This document shows, piece after piece, positions 16,095 to 23,072 of a DNA stretch of 36,947 nt. The stretch is from the NCBI GenBank assembly GCA_934462715.1, contig CAKSIJ010000022.1, positions 1-36,947 of the forward strand, given 5' to 3'. The translations under genes were made by a program, and so were the position numbers. Under the pieces are notes generated by a model that ran no database searches, was not told the origin of the DNA, and saw only the letters and a list, made by a program, of their open reading frames with translations. The first letter of the stretch is position 1; the number at the start of each line of letters is the position of its first letter. The stretch comes from an uncultured Clostridia bacterium. GTDB taxonomy: Bacteria > Bacillota > Clostridia > UBA1381.

Positions 16095-17468
16095 ATGGAA
16101 AGAGAAAAATTCGGATCAAGGCTCGGGTTTATACTTATATCCGCAGGCTGCGCAATAGGGTTGGGAAACGTATGGAGATTCCCGTACATTGCAGGAAAAT
16201 ACGGCGGTGCCGCATTCATACTTTTGTACCTTGCGTTTTTGGTACTCTTCGGACTGCCGATAATGACAATGGAATTTGCGGTCGGCAGAGCAAGCAGAAA
16301 AAGCATAGCGGATTCTTTCAGAGTTCTTGAACCGAAAGGTACAAAATGGCATTTGTTCGGCTTTGTCGGCATGGCGGGCAATTATCTTCTTATGATGTTC
16401 TACACCACCGTAACCGGTTGGATTTTCGCTTATCTCTTTAAGATGATAAGAGGTGATTTCGCCGGTCTTGACGTTTCCGGAATAGACGCTCAATTCAATG
16501 CCCTCACGTCAAATCCCCAAGCACTCATCGGTTTTATGATTCTTACTGTTGTTCTGGGATTTTTAATTTGCTCGATGGGACTTCAAAAGGGTGTTGAAAG
16601 AATCACCAAAGTGATGATGATAGCGCTTCTGGCTATAATAACGCTGCTTGCGGTTCGTGCCGTTTCGCTTCCGGGCGCAGCAAGCGGAGTACGCTACTAT
16701 CTTGTTCCCGATTTCGAGAAAATGGTTTCGGACGGCTTCGGCGAAACAGTCTTTGCCGCATTGGGACAAGCGTTTTTCACATTGTCGATAGGAATGGGTT
16801 CAATGGCAATCTTCGGGAGCTATATAGATAAGGATAAACGTCTTTTGGGAGAATCGCTGTCAATATCGCTGCTTGATACATTTGTCGCTTTCATGGCAGG
16901 CTTGATTATTATTCCGTCAAGCTTTGCTTACGGCGTTGAACCGGGCGCGGGACCCGGACTGATATTCGTAACCCTGCCGAACGTATTCAACGATATGCCC
17001 GGCGGCAGAATCTGGGGAGCTTTCTTCTTCCTGTTTATGCTGTTTGCGGCAATGTCGACCGTAATAGCGGTTTTTGAAAATATCATATCCTTTGCTATGG
17101 ATCTTGGCTGCAAGAGCAGAAAAAAGGCTTGCCTTGTAAATACGATTGCCGTAATAATACTCTCGATTCCGTGCGCCCTCGGATTTAATCTTTTCTCGGG
17201 AATTGCTCCGCTCGGCGACGGCAGTACAATCATGGATCTTGAGGACTTTATCATAAGCAATAATATTCTCCCCCTCGGCTCGCTTGTATATGTGCTTTTC
17301 TGTACATCAAAGAAAAACGGCTGGGGCTGGAAAAACTTTATTAACGAAGCAAATGAGGGAAACGGAACAAAATTTCCGAATAAGCTTTACTTTTACTGCA
17401 AATACATTATGCCTGTAATTTTGATTATTCTGTTCGTTCAGGGATATATTTCAAAATTCTTTATTTAA
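16095..17468 (+). CDS. Sodium-dependent transporter, NSS (SNF) family
   Basis: A 457-residue Na+ symporter of the neurotransmitter:sodium symporter family, with about eleven hydrophobic helices. The signature of helix 1, AGCAIGLGNVWRFPY (17-31), forms the Na+ and substrate site, and the ALGQAFFTLSIGMGSM segment is the helix-6 unwound region. Bacterial members (LeuT, MhsT, TnaT) take up hydrophobic or aromatic amino acids; the exact substrate is not evident. AAGGAGG lies 7 nt before the ATG. The upstream exporter gene is 60 bp away and a strong terminator follows, so the two form a bicistronic unit. The Na+ gradient it needs would fit the Na+-type V-ATPase in this window. Confidence 0.92.
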   Translation: MEREKFGSRLGFILISAGCAIGLGNVWRFPYIAGKYGGAAFILLYLAFLVLFGLPIMTMEFAVGRASRKSIADSFRVLEPKGTKWHLFGFVGMAGNYLLMMFYTTVTGWIFAYLFKMIRGDFAGLDVSGIDAQFNALTSNPQALIGFMILTVVLGFLICSMGLQKGVERITKVMMIALLAIITLLAVRAVSLPGAASGVRYYLVPDFEKMVSDGFGETVFAALGQAFFTLSIGMGSMAIFGSYIDKDKRLLGESLSISLLDTFVAFMAGLIIIPSSFAYGVEPGAGPGLIFVTLPNVFNDMPGGRIWGAFFFLFMLFAAMSTVIAVFENIISFAMDLGCKSRKKACLVNTIAVIILSIPCALGFNLFSGIAPLGDGSTIMDLEDFIISNNILPLGSLVYVLFCTSKKNGWGWKNFINEANEGNGTKFPNKLYFYCKYIMPVILIILFVQGYISKFFI

Positions 17469-17480
17469 TGATAGTTTTTA

Positions 17481-17516
17481 ACAGACTGCCGGCAAAATCC
17501 GGCAGTCTGTTTTTTT
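17481..17516 (+). terminator. Strong Rho-independent terminator after the sodium transporter
   Basis: A perfect 12-bp stem ACAGACTGCCGG / CCGGCAGTCTGT (17481-17492 with 17499-17510), loop CAAAAT, followed by seven T. Confidence 0.95.
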
Positions 17517-17572
17517 ATTTCTGTGAAACCTTGATTAATGTGCTTTGATTTTGAAAACTACATAATTTTTCT

Positions 17573-17623
17573 GCGTCACAAAAGAATAATTTTGTAAAAT
17601 TATTCATAATTTGTCACTGACGC
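17573..17623. repeat. AT-rich inverted repeat between terminator and riboswitch
   Basis: GAATAATTTT (17584-17593) and AAAATTATTC (17596-17605) form a 10-bp palindrome around GT, enclosed by GCGTCA (17573-17578) and TGACGC (17618-17623). No gene is here. It may be a regulator-binding site for the folT promoter at 17645 or a relic repeat. Confidence 0.5.
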
Positions 17624-17644
17624 TCCGAAATATTCTCATTTGCA

Positions 17645-17673
17645 TTGACAATATGCCGTGTTTGTGGTAACAT
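17645..17673 (+). promoter_or_regulatory. Promoter of folT
   Basis: TTGACA (17645-17650), 17-bp spacer, TAACAT (17668-17673) with TGG just before it as an extended -10. Transcription would begin right at the riboswitch. Confidence 0.8.
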
Positions 17674-17679
17674 TTGTTA

Positions 17680-17784
17680 CAGCAAAGTAGAAAGCAATGC
17701 GTCAAGTGAGGCGGGAACGGGAAGTTGTCCCGCTTACGAAAAGCCATAACAGGCTTGCGGTATTGTTTTCGCATTCCGTTGCTG
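17680..17784 (+). promoter_or_regulatory. Tetrahydrofolate (THF) riboswitch controlling folT
   Basis: The leader matches the class I THF aptamer. P1 is CAGCAA (17680-17685) with TTGCTG (17779-17784). The conserved AGUAG, GCGUcAAGUG, ACGAA and GCGGUAUUG blocks follow in the correct order. P3 is GCGGGA/UCCCGC, and its loop ACGGGA can pair with UUCCGU near the 3' end to make the characteristic pseudoknot. Known THF riboswitches lower folT expression when folate is plentiful. Downstream, CCTTT (about 17817) could pair with the AAAGG of the ribosome site, suggesting translational control (inference). Confidence 0.9.
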
Positions 17785-17854
17785 CGAAATTGATATTGTC
17801 TTTTTGTTTCATGATACCCTTTTTGCAGTAATACTACAGAAAGGATTTTTTATT

Positions 17855-18412
17855 ATGAAAAACAAAAAACTAATCAAAAACACACGCATACTCTGTAACA
17901 TTGCCATGCTCACTGCCGTGGCTTTCGTACTGGGTCTTTATTCCGTCAGAGTCGGACTCGGTATAAAAATGTCCTTTAAATTTTTGCCGGTATTTATCTG
18001 TGCTGCTCTATACGGTCCGATTCCGGGCGGAATCTGCGGTGCTGCTTCCGACGCCGTTTCGTATATCATAAACCCCGTGGGCGCATATTTGTGGCAATAT
18101 ACGCTGATAGAATTTTTGTACGGTCTTTCTTTCGGAGTGTTTTTTAAAAACTCCTCAGGCTTAAACAAAACCAATATAATTAAGGCGTTTATATGCATAA
18201 CCTTAAATACCGTTCTTCTCAGCATTTTTGCGAATGCATATGTCCTAAAGGATTTGATAAACAGAGGCTACATTGAAACAATAGTATACCGTATGCCCTC
18301 AACGCTGGTTAATATGCTGCTGAGATATGTCGGCATATTTGCGGCATTAAAAATCATGCCGGTTTTAAGAAAAGCCGCAGGTATTGAAAATAATTCCTGC
18401 CAATCCTTTTAA
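17855..18412 (+). CDS. folT: Folate ECF transporter substrate-binding subunit
   Basis: A 185-residue integral membrane S-component with about six hydrophobic helices. RVGLGIKMSFKFLPVFICAA and ALYGPIPGGICGAASDAVSY fit the S-component fold, and the last helices carry the TLVNMLLRYVGIF segment seen in folate-specific members. It binds folate and is driven by a shared ECF module (EcfA/A'/T) that is not in this window. AGAAAGGA lies 9 nt before ATG 17855, so the earlier in-frame ATG at 17804, inside the leader, is rejected. The THF riboswitch in front is the best evidence for the substrate. It is monocistronic: smpB has its own promoter right after it. Confidence 0.9.
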   Translation: MKNKKLIKNTRILCNIAMLTAVAFVLGLYSVRVGLGIKMSFKFLPVFICAALYGPIPGGICGAASDAVSYIINPVGAYLWQYTLIEFLYGLSFGVFFKNSSGLNKTNIIKAFICITLNTVLLSIFANAYVLKDLINRGYIETIVYRMPSTLVNMLLRYVGIFAALKIMPVLRKAAGIENNSCQSF

Positions 18413-18416
18413 AATA

Positions 18417-18445
18417 TTGACAAAACGGGCATAATTTGATATTAT
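18417..18445 (+). promoter_or_regulatory. Promoter of smpB
   Basis: TTGACA (18417-18422), 17-bp spacer, TATTAT (18440-18445), starting just after the folT stop codon. Confidence 0.8.
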
Positions 18446-18487
18446 ATACGTGTAAAACATAACTTGAATAATAACGGAGGCATAATT

Positions 18488-18958
18488 ATGGCCGCAGACA
18501 ATATAAAAATTATAGCGCAGAACAAAAAAGCAAGACACGATTATTTTATCATAGAAACTCTCGAAGCCGGAATCGAGCTGTTCGGCACGGAGGTTAAATC
18601 GGTAAGGCTCGGAAAGGTTAACCTTGCGGACGCCTACGCTTCTGTAGACCGCTCGGAGGTATACATTAAAGGTATGAATATAAGTCCGTACGAGCACGGA
18701 AACATTTTCAACCGCGACCCTTTAAGAGAGCGCAGACTTTTGCTGCACAAGAAAGAAATAAGAAAGCTTATAGGTCAGCTTCAGCAGCAGGGCTACTCTC
18801 TTATTCCCCTTTCAATATATCTTAAAGGCTCTCTTGTAAAGGTCAGCCTTGCGGTTGCAAAGGGTAAAAAGCTCTATGATAAGCGCGATGATATTGCAAA
18901 ACGTGATTCTCAGAGAAATATCGAAAGAATAATGAAAGACAGGCGCAGCGCATATTGA
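18488..18958 (+). CDS. smpB: SsrA-binding protein SmpB
   Basis: A 156-residue RNA-binding protein that brings tmRNA to stalled ribosomes for trans-translation. The hallmarks are NKKARHDYFI (tmRNA-binding start), GIELFGTEVKSVR, RRLLLHKKEI and the basic tail GKKLYDKRDDIAKRD near the C-terminus, which mimics the mRNA path in the decoding centre. CGGAGG lies 7 nt before ATG 18488; the ATG at 18464 is upstream of that site and is rejected. It has its own promoter and terminator. The tmRNA gene (ssrA), often nearby, is not in the window. Confidence 0.96.
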   Translation: MAADNIKIIAQNKKARHDYFIIETLEAGIELFGTEVKSVRLGKVNLADAYASVDRSEVYIKGMNISPYEHGNIFNRDPLRERRLLLHKKEIRKLIGQLQQQGYSLIPLSIYLKGSLVKVSLAVAKGKKLYDKRDDIAKRDSQRNIERIMKDRRSAY

Positions 18959-18972
18959 AATGCGCTGTTTTT
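18946..18972 (+). terminator. Terminator overlapping the end of smpB
   Basis: CAGCGCAT (18946-18953) and ATGCGCTG (18960-18967) form an 8-bp stem whose loop contains the smpB stop codon, followed by TTTTT. Ending the gene inside its terminator leaves an mRNA with almost no 3' UTR. Confidence 0.85.
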
Positions 18973-19035
18973 CATGTCAATTTTAAGCTTTAACCGCCTT
19001 AATTTTGAACAAAATATTAATATATGAAAAAGCGG

Positions 19036-19064
19036 TTGACAAAGTCTTAAAACAGTGATATAAT
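19036..19064 (+). promoter_or_regulatory. Promoter of the TetR-type regulator
   Basis: A perfect consensus promoter: TTGACA (19036-19041), 17-bp spacer, TATAAT (19059-19064). Confidence 0.92.
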
Positions 19065-19070
19065 ACAATA

Positions 19071-19087
19071 CAGCACACAGTGTGCTG
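19071..19087 (+). promoter_or_regulatory. Palindromic operator at the regulator's own start site
   Basis: CAGCACAC-A-GTGTGCTG is a perfect 17-bp inverted repeat six bases after the -10, over the expected transcription start. A similar site lies at the fabH promoter. A regulator bound here would block its own transcription; the TetR protein encoded directly downstream is the natural candidate. Confidence 0.75.
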
Positions 19088-19112
19088 AAGATGTGAGGCG
19101 GCAGGTGTATAA

Positions 19113-19694
19113 ATGAAAAAAAAGGAATTTATCAAGGACGAGATGTCCGATGAAATTATAAAGGTTGCTCAAAAAATGGCAATGCAAAAGGGCGCTCACG
19201 AGGTGAACGTCAGCCGTATTTTGAAAGAAATTGGAATAACAAACCGAGTATTCTACAACCGTTTTCCAAACATTAACGAGGTTCTTGAAATAGTTTACAA
19301 AAATGCGGTAATAAAAATGCACGGCAGTCTGAAAGCCGAATATGACGAAAAAAAAGATTTTTTCGACTACATCATGGATGTTGCGGTTAAGGTTTTAACC
19401 GATACATACGACATAAAAATGCAGTTCAGCAGATATATGTTTGAGCATGATTCTCTTACACGCTCCAACTGCGAATGGTGGACAGATGAAATCGAAAAGC
19501 TGATAGACTATGCAGCCGCCAAAGGAATGGTAAGAAATATCGATCCGAAAAAGCTGAGCTATACCATATGGTGCTTTTGCAGAGGGTTTAACATAGACGC
19601 GGTAATCCGAAAGCTTTCAAAAGAGGAAGCGGTTGAATTTTTCAGATACGGCTTCGGCTGTCTGATTGACGGCGTAAGAATAAATTCAAAATAA
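19113..19694 (+). CDS. TetR-family regulator, probable controller of the fatty-acid operon
   Basis: A 193-residue TetR-type repressor. The N-terminal helix-turn-helix is visible in VNVSRILKEIGITNRVFYNRF (about 30-50), with FYNRFPNINEVLE being the usual recognition-helix end; the C-terminal ligand domain is unassigned. It lies directly before fabH in the same direction, and a 17-bp palindrome occurs both at its promoter (19071-19087) and, in a variant form, at the fabH promoter (19729-19745). That supports self-repression and repression of fabH to the thioesterase gene. It would differ from FapR (no DeoR-type fold) and from FabT (MarR family). The ligand, perhaps an acyl-CoA or acyl-ACP, is unknown. 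GGCAGGTG precedes the ATG. Confidence 0.85.
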   Translation: MKKKEFIKDEMSDEIIKVAQKMAMQKGAHEVNVSRILKEIGITNRVFYNRFPNINEVLEIVYKNAVIKMHGSLKAEYDEKKDFFDYIMDVAVKVLTDTYDIKMQFSRYMFEHDSLTRSNCEWWTDEIEKLIDYAAAKGMVRNIDPKKLSYTIWCFCRGFNIDAVIRKLSKEEAVEFFRYGFGCLIDGVRINSK

Positions 19695-19699
19695 ATACT

Positions 19700-19745
19700 T
19701 TGACGGAGAAATCCGTTAAAATATTTTTCAGCACACCCTGTGCCG
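19700..19745 (+). promoter_or_regulatory. fabH promoter with second regulator site
   Basis: TTGACG (19700-19705), 16-bp spacer, TATTTT (19722-19727), then CAGCACA-CCC-TGTGCCG (19729-19745), which repeats the regulator's palindrome with one arm slightly changed. The spacer also contains a small ACGGA-GAAA-TCCGT hairpin that could end transcripts coming from the regulator gene. The arrangement implies that the operon is repressed by the upstream TetR protein. Confidence 0.65.
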
Positions 19746-19789
19746 GAAAATAATAAATATACTTCACAAAAAGAGAGGACGGCTTGGAT

Positions 19790-20743
19790 ATGAGCATAAG
19801 AATACTCGGAACAGGATTTTATGTTCCCGAAAGAATCGTCACAAATGATGAGCTTTCACAATATGTTGAAACAAACGATGAATGGATTGTGCAGCGCGTA
19901 GGTGTGCATGAACGTCATGTTTCGGAAAACGAAACGGCGGTTGATTTTGCTGTCAAAGCTTCGGAAAACGCAATAAAATCCTCCGGGATAAGCGTTGATG
20001 AGATAGATATGATAATTGCGGCAACAATATCCTCCGACGATATATGCCCTACGGTAGCCGGCGCAGTCGGTCAGCGAATCGGCGCGCATTGTCCGGCATT
20101 TGACGTCAATTCTGCGTGCAGCGGATTTTTGTTTGCACTTGATACTGCCGTTTCATATATGACAAGAGGGGGAATAAGAAATATTCTCGTTATCGGTTCG
20201 GAGCGTCTGAGCAGACTGCTTGACTGGACCGACAGAAGCACCTGTGTTATTTTTGGTGACGGTGCCGGTGCCTGCGTCGTATCGCAAGGCGACGGTTACC
20301 TTTCCTCAAGACTTTTTACACAGGGCGGAAGCGATGTTATAGAAATTCCTGCCGACTGCGGTGCTTCACCGTTTTTCAAGGGTGAAAAACGATCTCCGTT
20401 TATATTCATGGCAGGTCAGGAAACATTTAAATTTGCGGTAAACAGAATTGTCGAGGACGTTAAATACGTTGCGGACAAAGCAGGAATTTCACTTGACGAA
20501 ATAGACCACGTTGTTCCCCACCAGGCGAACATCAGAATAATAGATTTTGCTTCAAAGCGGCTCGGTATTCCCAAAGAGAAGTTTTTCGTAAATATAGATA
20601 AATACGGCAACACCTCCTCTGCAAGCGTTCCGATAGCTTTGGCGGAATTAAACCGGTCCGGCAGGCTGAAAAGAGGAGATATTGTTGCAATGGTAGCTTT
20701 CGGCGGCGGATTGTCAAGTGCTGCGTGCATATTAAAATGGTAA
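19790..20743 (+). CDS. fabH: Beta-ketoacyl-ACP synthase III
   Basis: A 317-residue thiolase-fold enzyme that condenses acyl-CoA with malonyl-ACP to start fatty-acid synthesis. The triad is complete: Cys110 in VNSACSGF, His244 in VPHQANIR and Asn274 in KYGNTSS. Other family marks are ILGTGFYVPE at the N-terminus and FGDGAGACVV. GAGAGG lies 11 nt before ATG 19790 and 5 nt before the in-frame TTG 19784, so either start is possible; ATG gives the usual N-terminus. It is the first structural gene of the operon and is followed by acpP after 49 bp. No sign of signal or membrane segments: cytoplasmic. Confidence 0.95.
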   Translation: MSIRILGTGFYVPERIVTNDELSQYVETNDEWIVQRVGVHERHVSENETAVDFAVKASENAIKSSGISVDEIDMIIAATISSDDICPTVAGAVGQRIGAHCPAFDVNSACSGFLFALDTAVSYMTRGGIRNILVIGSERLSRLLDWTDRSTCVIFGDGAGACVVSQGDGYLSSRLFTQGGSDVIEIPADCGASPFFKGEKRSPFIFMAGQETFKFAVNRIVEDVKYVADKAGISLDEIDHVVPHQANIRIIDFASKRLGIPKEKFFVNIDKYGNTSSASVPIALAELNRSGRLKRGDIVAMVAFGGGLSSAACILKW

Positions 20744-20792
20744 TTATAAAATAATTATAAATACAATATTAATTTTAAAGGAGAAATGGAAA

Positions 20793-21014
20793 ATGACACT
20801 GGACAGAGTAAAAAAGGTATTGGCAGAGCATCTTGAAATAGATGAAAATGAAATCAGCGAAAGCACAACGCTTGAAGATATGGGCGTTGACTCACTTGAC
20901 GCAGTAGAAATCATCATGGAGCTTGAAGATGAATTCGGTATCGAAATCCAGGCAGAGGACGCAGGAAAATCCGTAAAGGAATTTGTAGATTATATTGATT
21001 CAAAGCTTGCGTAA
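20793..21014 (+). CDS. acpP: Acyl carrier protein
   Basis: A 73-residue acidic four-helix protein carrying the growing acyl chain. The phosphopantetheine site is Ser34 in GVDSLD, followed by the usual acidic helix II AVEIIMELEDEFGIEI, the face recognised by fatty-acid enzymes. AAAGGAG precedes the ATG by 9 nt. It is the second gene of the operon. A 15-bp hairpin right after the stop codon probably protects or sets the level of this transcript, since acyl carrier protein is needed in large amounts. Confidence 0.97.
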   Translation: MTLDRVKKVLAEHLEIDENEISESTTLEDMGVDSLDAVEIIMELEDEFGIEIQAEDAGKSVKEFVDYIDSKLA

Positions 21015-21023
21015 AAACAGCAA

Positions 21024-21060
21024 TCGGGCAATTGTAATCCAACATATTGCAATTGCCCGA
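21024..21060 (+). other. Long stem-loop after acpP without U-tract
   Basis: TCGGGCAATTG (21024-21034) pairs with CAATTGCCCGA (21050-21060), extended by a G-U and three more pairs to 15 bp, loop CCAACAT. The following bases are AAAATGTTC, not a T-run, so it is more likely an mRNA-stabilising or processing structure than a terminator. The rest of the 164-bp acpP-fabK gap holds the hairpin next to the fabK ribosome site. Confidence 0.7.
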
Positions 21061-21141
21061 AAATGTTCATTAAAAAAATACATGAAAATGTGCCGCAATC
21101 ATTAAAGCATATGTCAACGGCATTTTTCACATTGTGATTTG

Positions 21142-21168
21142 CACCGCCGCACGGCGGTGAAACGGAGG
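21142..21168 (+). promoter_or_regulatory. GC-rich hairpin directly before the fabK ribosome site
   Basis: CACCGCCG-CA-CGGCGGTG (21142-21159) is a perfect inverted repeat three bases before ACGGAGG (21162-21168). A nearly identical arrangement precedes fabZ and ntpE, with variants before fabF and ntpD. It may set translation efficiency or mRNA processing. Confidence 0.7.
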
Positions 21169-21178
21169 ATTAAAAGCA

Positions 21179-22123
21179 ATGCTGAACACACCAATTTGTG
21201 AAATGCTCGGGATCAAATATCCCGTATTTCAGGGAGGAATGGCTCACATATCGGACGCAGAGCTTGCAGCTGCGGTTTCAAATGGGGGCGGACTCGGAAT
21301 CATAACCGCCGCAAGCGGAAACATAGACTATATCAGTGAACAGATTGATAAATGCAGAACCCTTACAGACAAACCTTTCGGGGTTAACGTCATGCTGAGA
21401 GGTCAGAACATTGAGGCAATTGCCGCCTTGCTTGCCGAAAAAAAAGTCGCTGTTGTAACAACGGGAGCAGGCAATCCCGACAAATATATTAAGCAATGGA
21501 AAAAAGCCGGAATCAAGGTCATACCGGTAGTCGCTTCCTCATCGCTTGCAAAGCTTGCCGCACGCGCCGGTGCCGACGCTGTAATCGCAGAGGGCGGAGA
21601 GTCGGGCGGTCATGTAGGCGATCTAACAACTATGGCTCTTGTTCCCCAGGTATGCGACGCTGTTGACATTCCGGTAATCGCCGCCGGCGGCATTGCAGAC
21701 GGCAGAGGTCTTGCGGCGGCATTTATGCTCGGCGCACAGGGAATACAGGTAGGAACACGTTTCCTTTCCGCCGTTGAATGTAACATAAGCCGTATATACA
21801 AGGAAAAGGTTTTGAAAGCTAACGATACCTCAACAATTGTAACGGGGAAACGTCTCGGTCACCCTGTGAGAAGCCTGAAAAGTCCGTTTTCAAGGGCATA
21901 TGCAAAAGCGGAATATACTCAGATTTCCGATGATGACCTCGAACAGATGGCAGTAGGAAGTCTCAGAGCCGCAGTATGTGACGGTGATGAAAAGAAAGGC
22001 TGTTTCCTTGCAGGTCAGATCTCGGGATTGGTTAACAAGGAGCAGACCTCTGCACAAATAATAGAAGAAATTTGCACACAAGGTGAAAATATATTAAAAG
22101 GAGCCGAAAAATGGGTAAGATAG
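21179..22123 (+). CDS. fabK: Enoyl-ACP reductase II (FMN-dependent)
   Basis: A 314-residue TIM-barrel flavoprotein that reduces trans-2-enoyl-ACP, the last step of each elongation round. FabK marks are YPVFQGGMAHIS at the start, GLGIITAA, the phosphate loop VIAAGGIADGRG, and GGESGGHVG, where the family's catalytic His lies. FabK replaces the triclosan-sensitive FabI in many Firmicutes (family knowledge). ACGGAGG precedes the ATG by 10 nt. The end overlaps the start of fabD by 13 bp, giving translational coupling. It uses NAD(P)H and FMN in the cytoplasm. Confidence 0.95.
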   Translation: MLNTPICEMLGIKYPVFQGGMAHISDAELAAAVSNGGGLGIITAASGNIDYISEQIDKCRTLTDKPFGVNVMLRGQNIEAIAALLAEKKVAVVTTGAGNPDKYIKQWKKAGIKVIPVVASSSLAKLAARAGADAVIAEGGESGGHVGDLTTMALVPQVCDAVDIPVIAAGGIADGRGLAAAFMLGAQGIQVGTRFLSAVECNISRIYKEKVLKANDTSTIVTGKRLGHPVRSLKSPFSRAYAKAEYTQISDDDLEQMAVGSLRAAVCDGDEKKGCFLAGQISGLVNKEQTSAQIIEEICTQGENILKGAEKWVR

Positions 22124-23019
22124 CATTTGTATTTTCCGGTCAGGGCGCTCAATACAGCGGTATGGGAAAATCGCTTTACGAAACAAGCAATGCCGTAAAA
22201 AAGCTTTACGATGAATGTGAGGAATACCGCACAGGCACAAAAGAGCAGTCCTTCTCCGGAAGTGATGAAGAATTAAAAATAACGTCAAACACGCAGCCCT
22301 GCTTGTATCTTGTTGATCTGTCGGCAGCACTGGCACTGAATGAAAAAGGCATATATGCCGACGGAACGGCAGGCTTTTCTCTCGGTGAAATTGCCGCACT
22401 GGCATATTCGGGAGCATATTCTTACACCGATGGCTTCAGACTTGTAACAAAAAGAGGAGAACTGATGAGCAGTGCCGCTTTGGATGCCGATACTTCAATG
22501 ATGGCTGTTTTAAAGCTTGACTCAAAAACAGTATCGGATTTGGCTTCGGAATTTGACGGCTTATATGCGGTAAATTACAACTGCCCCGGTCAGGTTGTCG
22601 TTTCCGGTTTGAAAAGCCGGATGCCGCAGTTCTGCGAAAAAGCCGCACAGGCAGGAGGACGGTGTGTTCCTCTCGCCGTAAGCGCAGCTTTTCATTCGCC
22701 TTTCATGAACAAAGCCGCAGACGGTTTTTCGGAGGAACTGAAAAAATACGATATAAAAGCTCCCGAAATTCCGGTTTATTCAAACCTTACCGCACAGCCG
22801 TATGAAGAAAGCGTTGCAGATGTTCTCGGCAATCAGATGAAAAGTCCCGTCAGATGGCAGGAAACGATCGAAAATATGATAAAAGACGGATATACCGATT
22901 TTATCGAGGTCGGCGCCGGCAAAACACTGAGCGGTCTGATTAAGAAAATATCCAAGGAAGTCAGAGTATTTTCGGTTGAAGACAAGGATTCACTCGAAAA
23001 GACGTTAGCTTCGTTTTAA
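22111..23019 (+). CDS. fabD: Malonyl-CoA:ACP transacylase
   Basis: A 302-residue transacylase that loads malonyl groups onto acyl carrier protein. FVFSGQGAQYSGMG at the N-terminus, nucleophile Ser90 in AGFSLGE and His195 in AAFHSPFM are the catalytic signature. AAAAGGAG lies 7 nt before ATG 22111, inside the end of fabK. It provides the extender unit for both FabH and FabF encoded on either side. The usual next gene, fabG, is missing here: fabF follows after 53 bp. Confidence 0.95.
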   Translation: MGKIAFVFSGQGAQYSGMGKSLYETSNAVKKLYDECEEYRTGTKEQSFSGSDEELKITSNTQPCLYLVDLSAALALNEKGIYADGTAGFSLGEIAALAYSGAYSYTDGFRLVTKRGELMSSAALDADTSMMAVLKLDSKTVSDLASEFDGLYAVNYNCPGQVVVSGLKSRMPQFCEKAAQAGGRCVPLAVSAAFHSPFMNKAADGFSEELKKYDIKAPEIPVYSNLTAQPYEESVADVLGNQMKSPVRWQETIENMIKDGYTDFIEVGAGKTLSGLIKKISKEVRVFSVEDKDSLEKTLASF

Positions 23020-23039
23020 TAAAAATACTTGTGAAAACA

Positions 23040-23057
23040 GCCGTTGCAGACAACGGC
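23040..23057 (+). promoter_or_regulatory. Hairpin before the fabF ribosome site
   Basis: GCCGTTG (23040-23046) pairs with CAACGGC (23051-23057), loop CAGA, five bases before GGAG (23063-23066). It matches the position and form of the hairpins before fabK and fabZ. Confidence 0.65.
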
Positions 23058-23072
23058 AGAATGGAGATTAAT

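Noticed and set aside
18959..19035. tmRNA gene downstream of smpB
   Set aside because: Only a terminator and AT-rich spacer are present; no tRNA-like ends or tag sequence.
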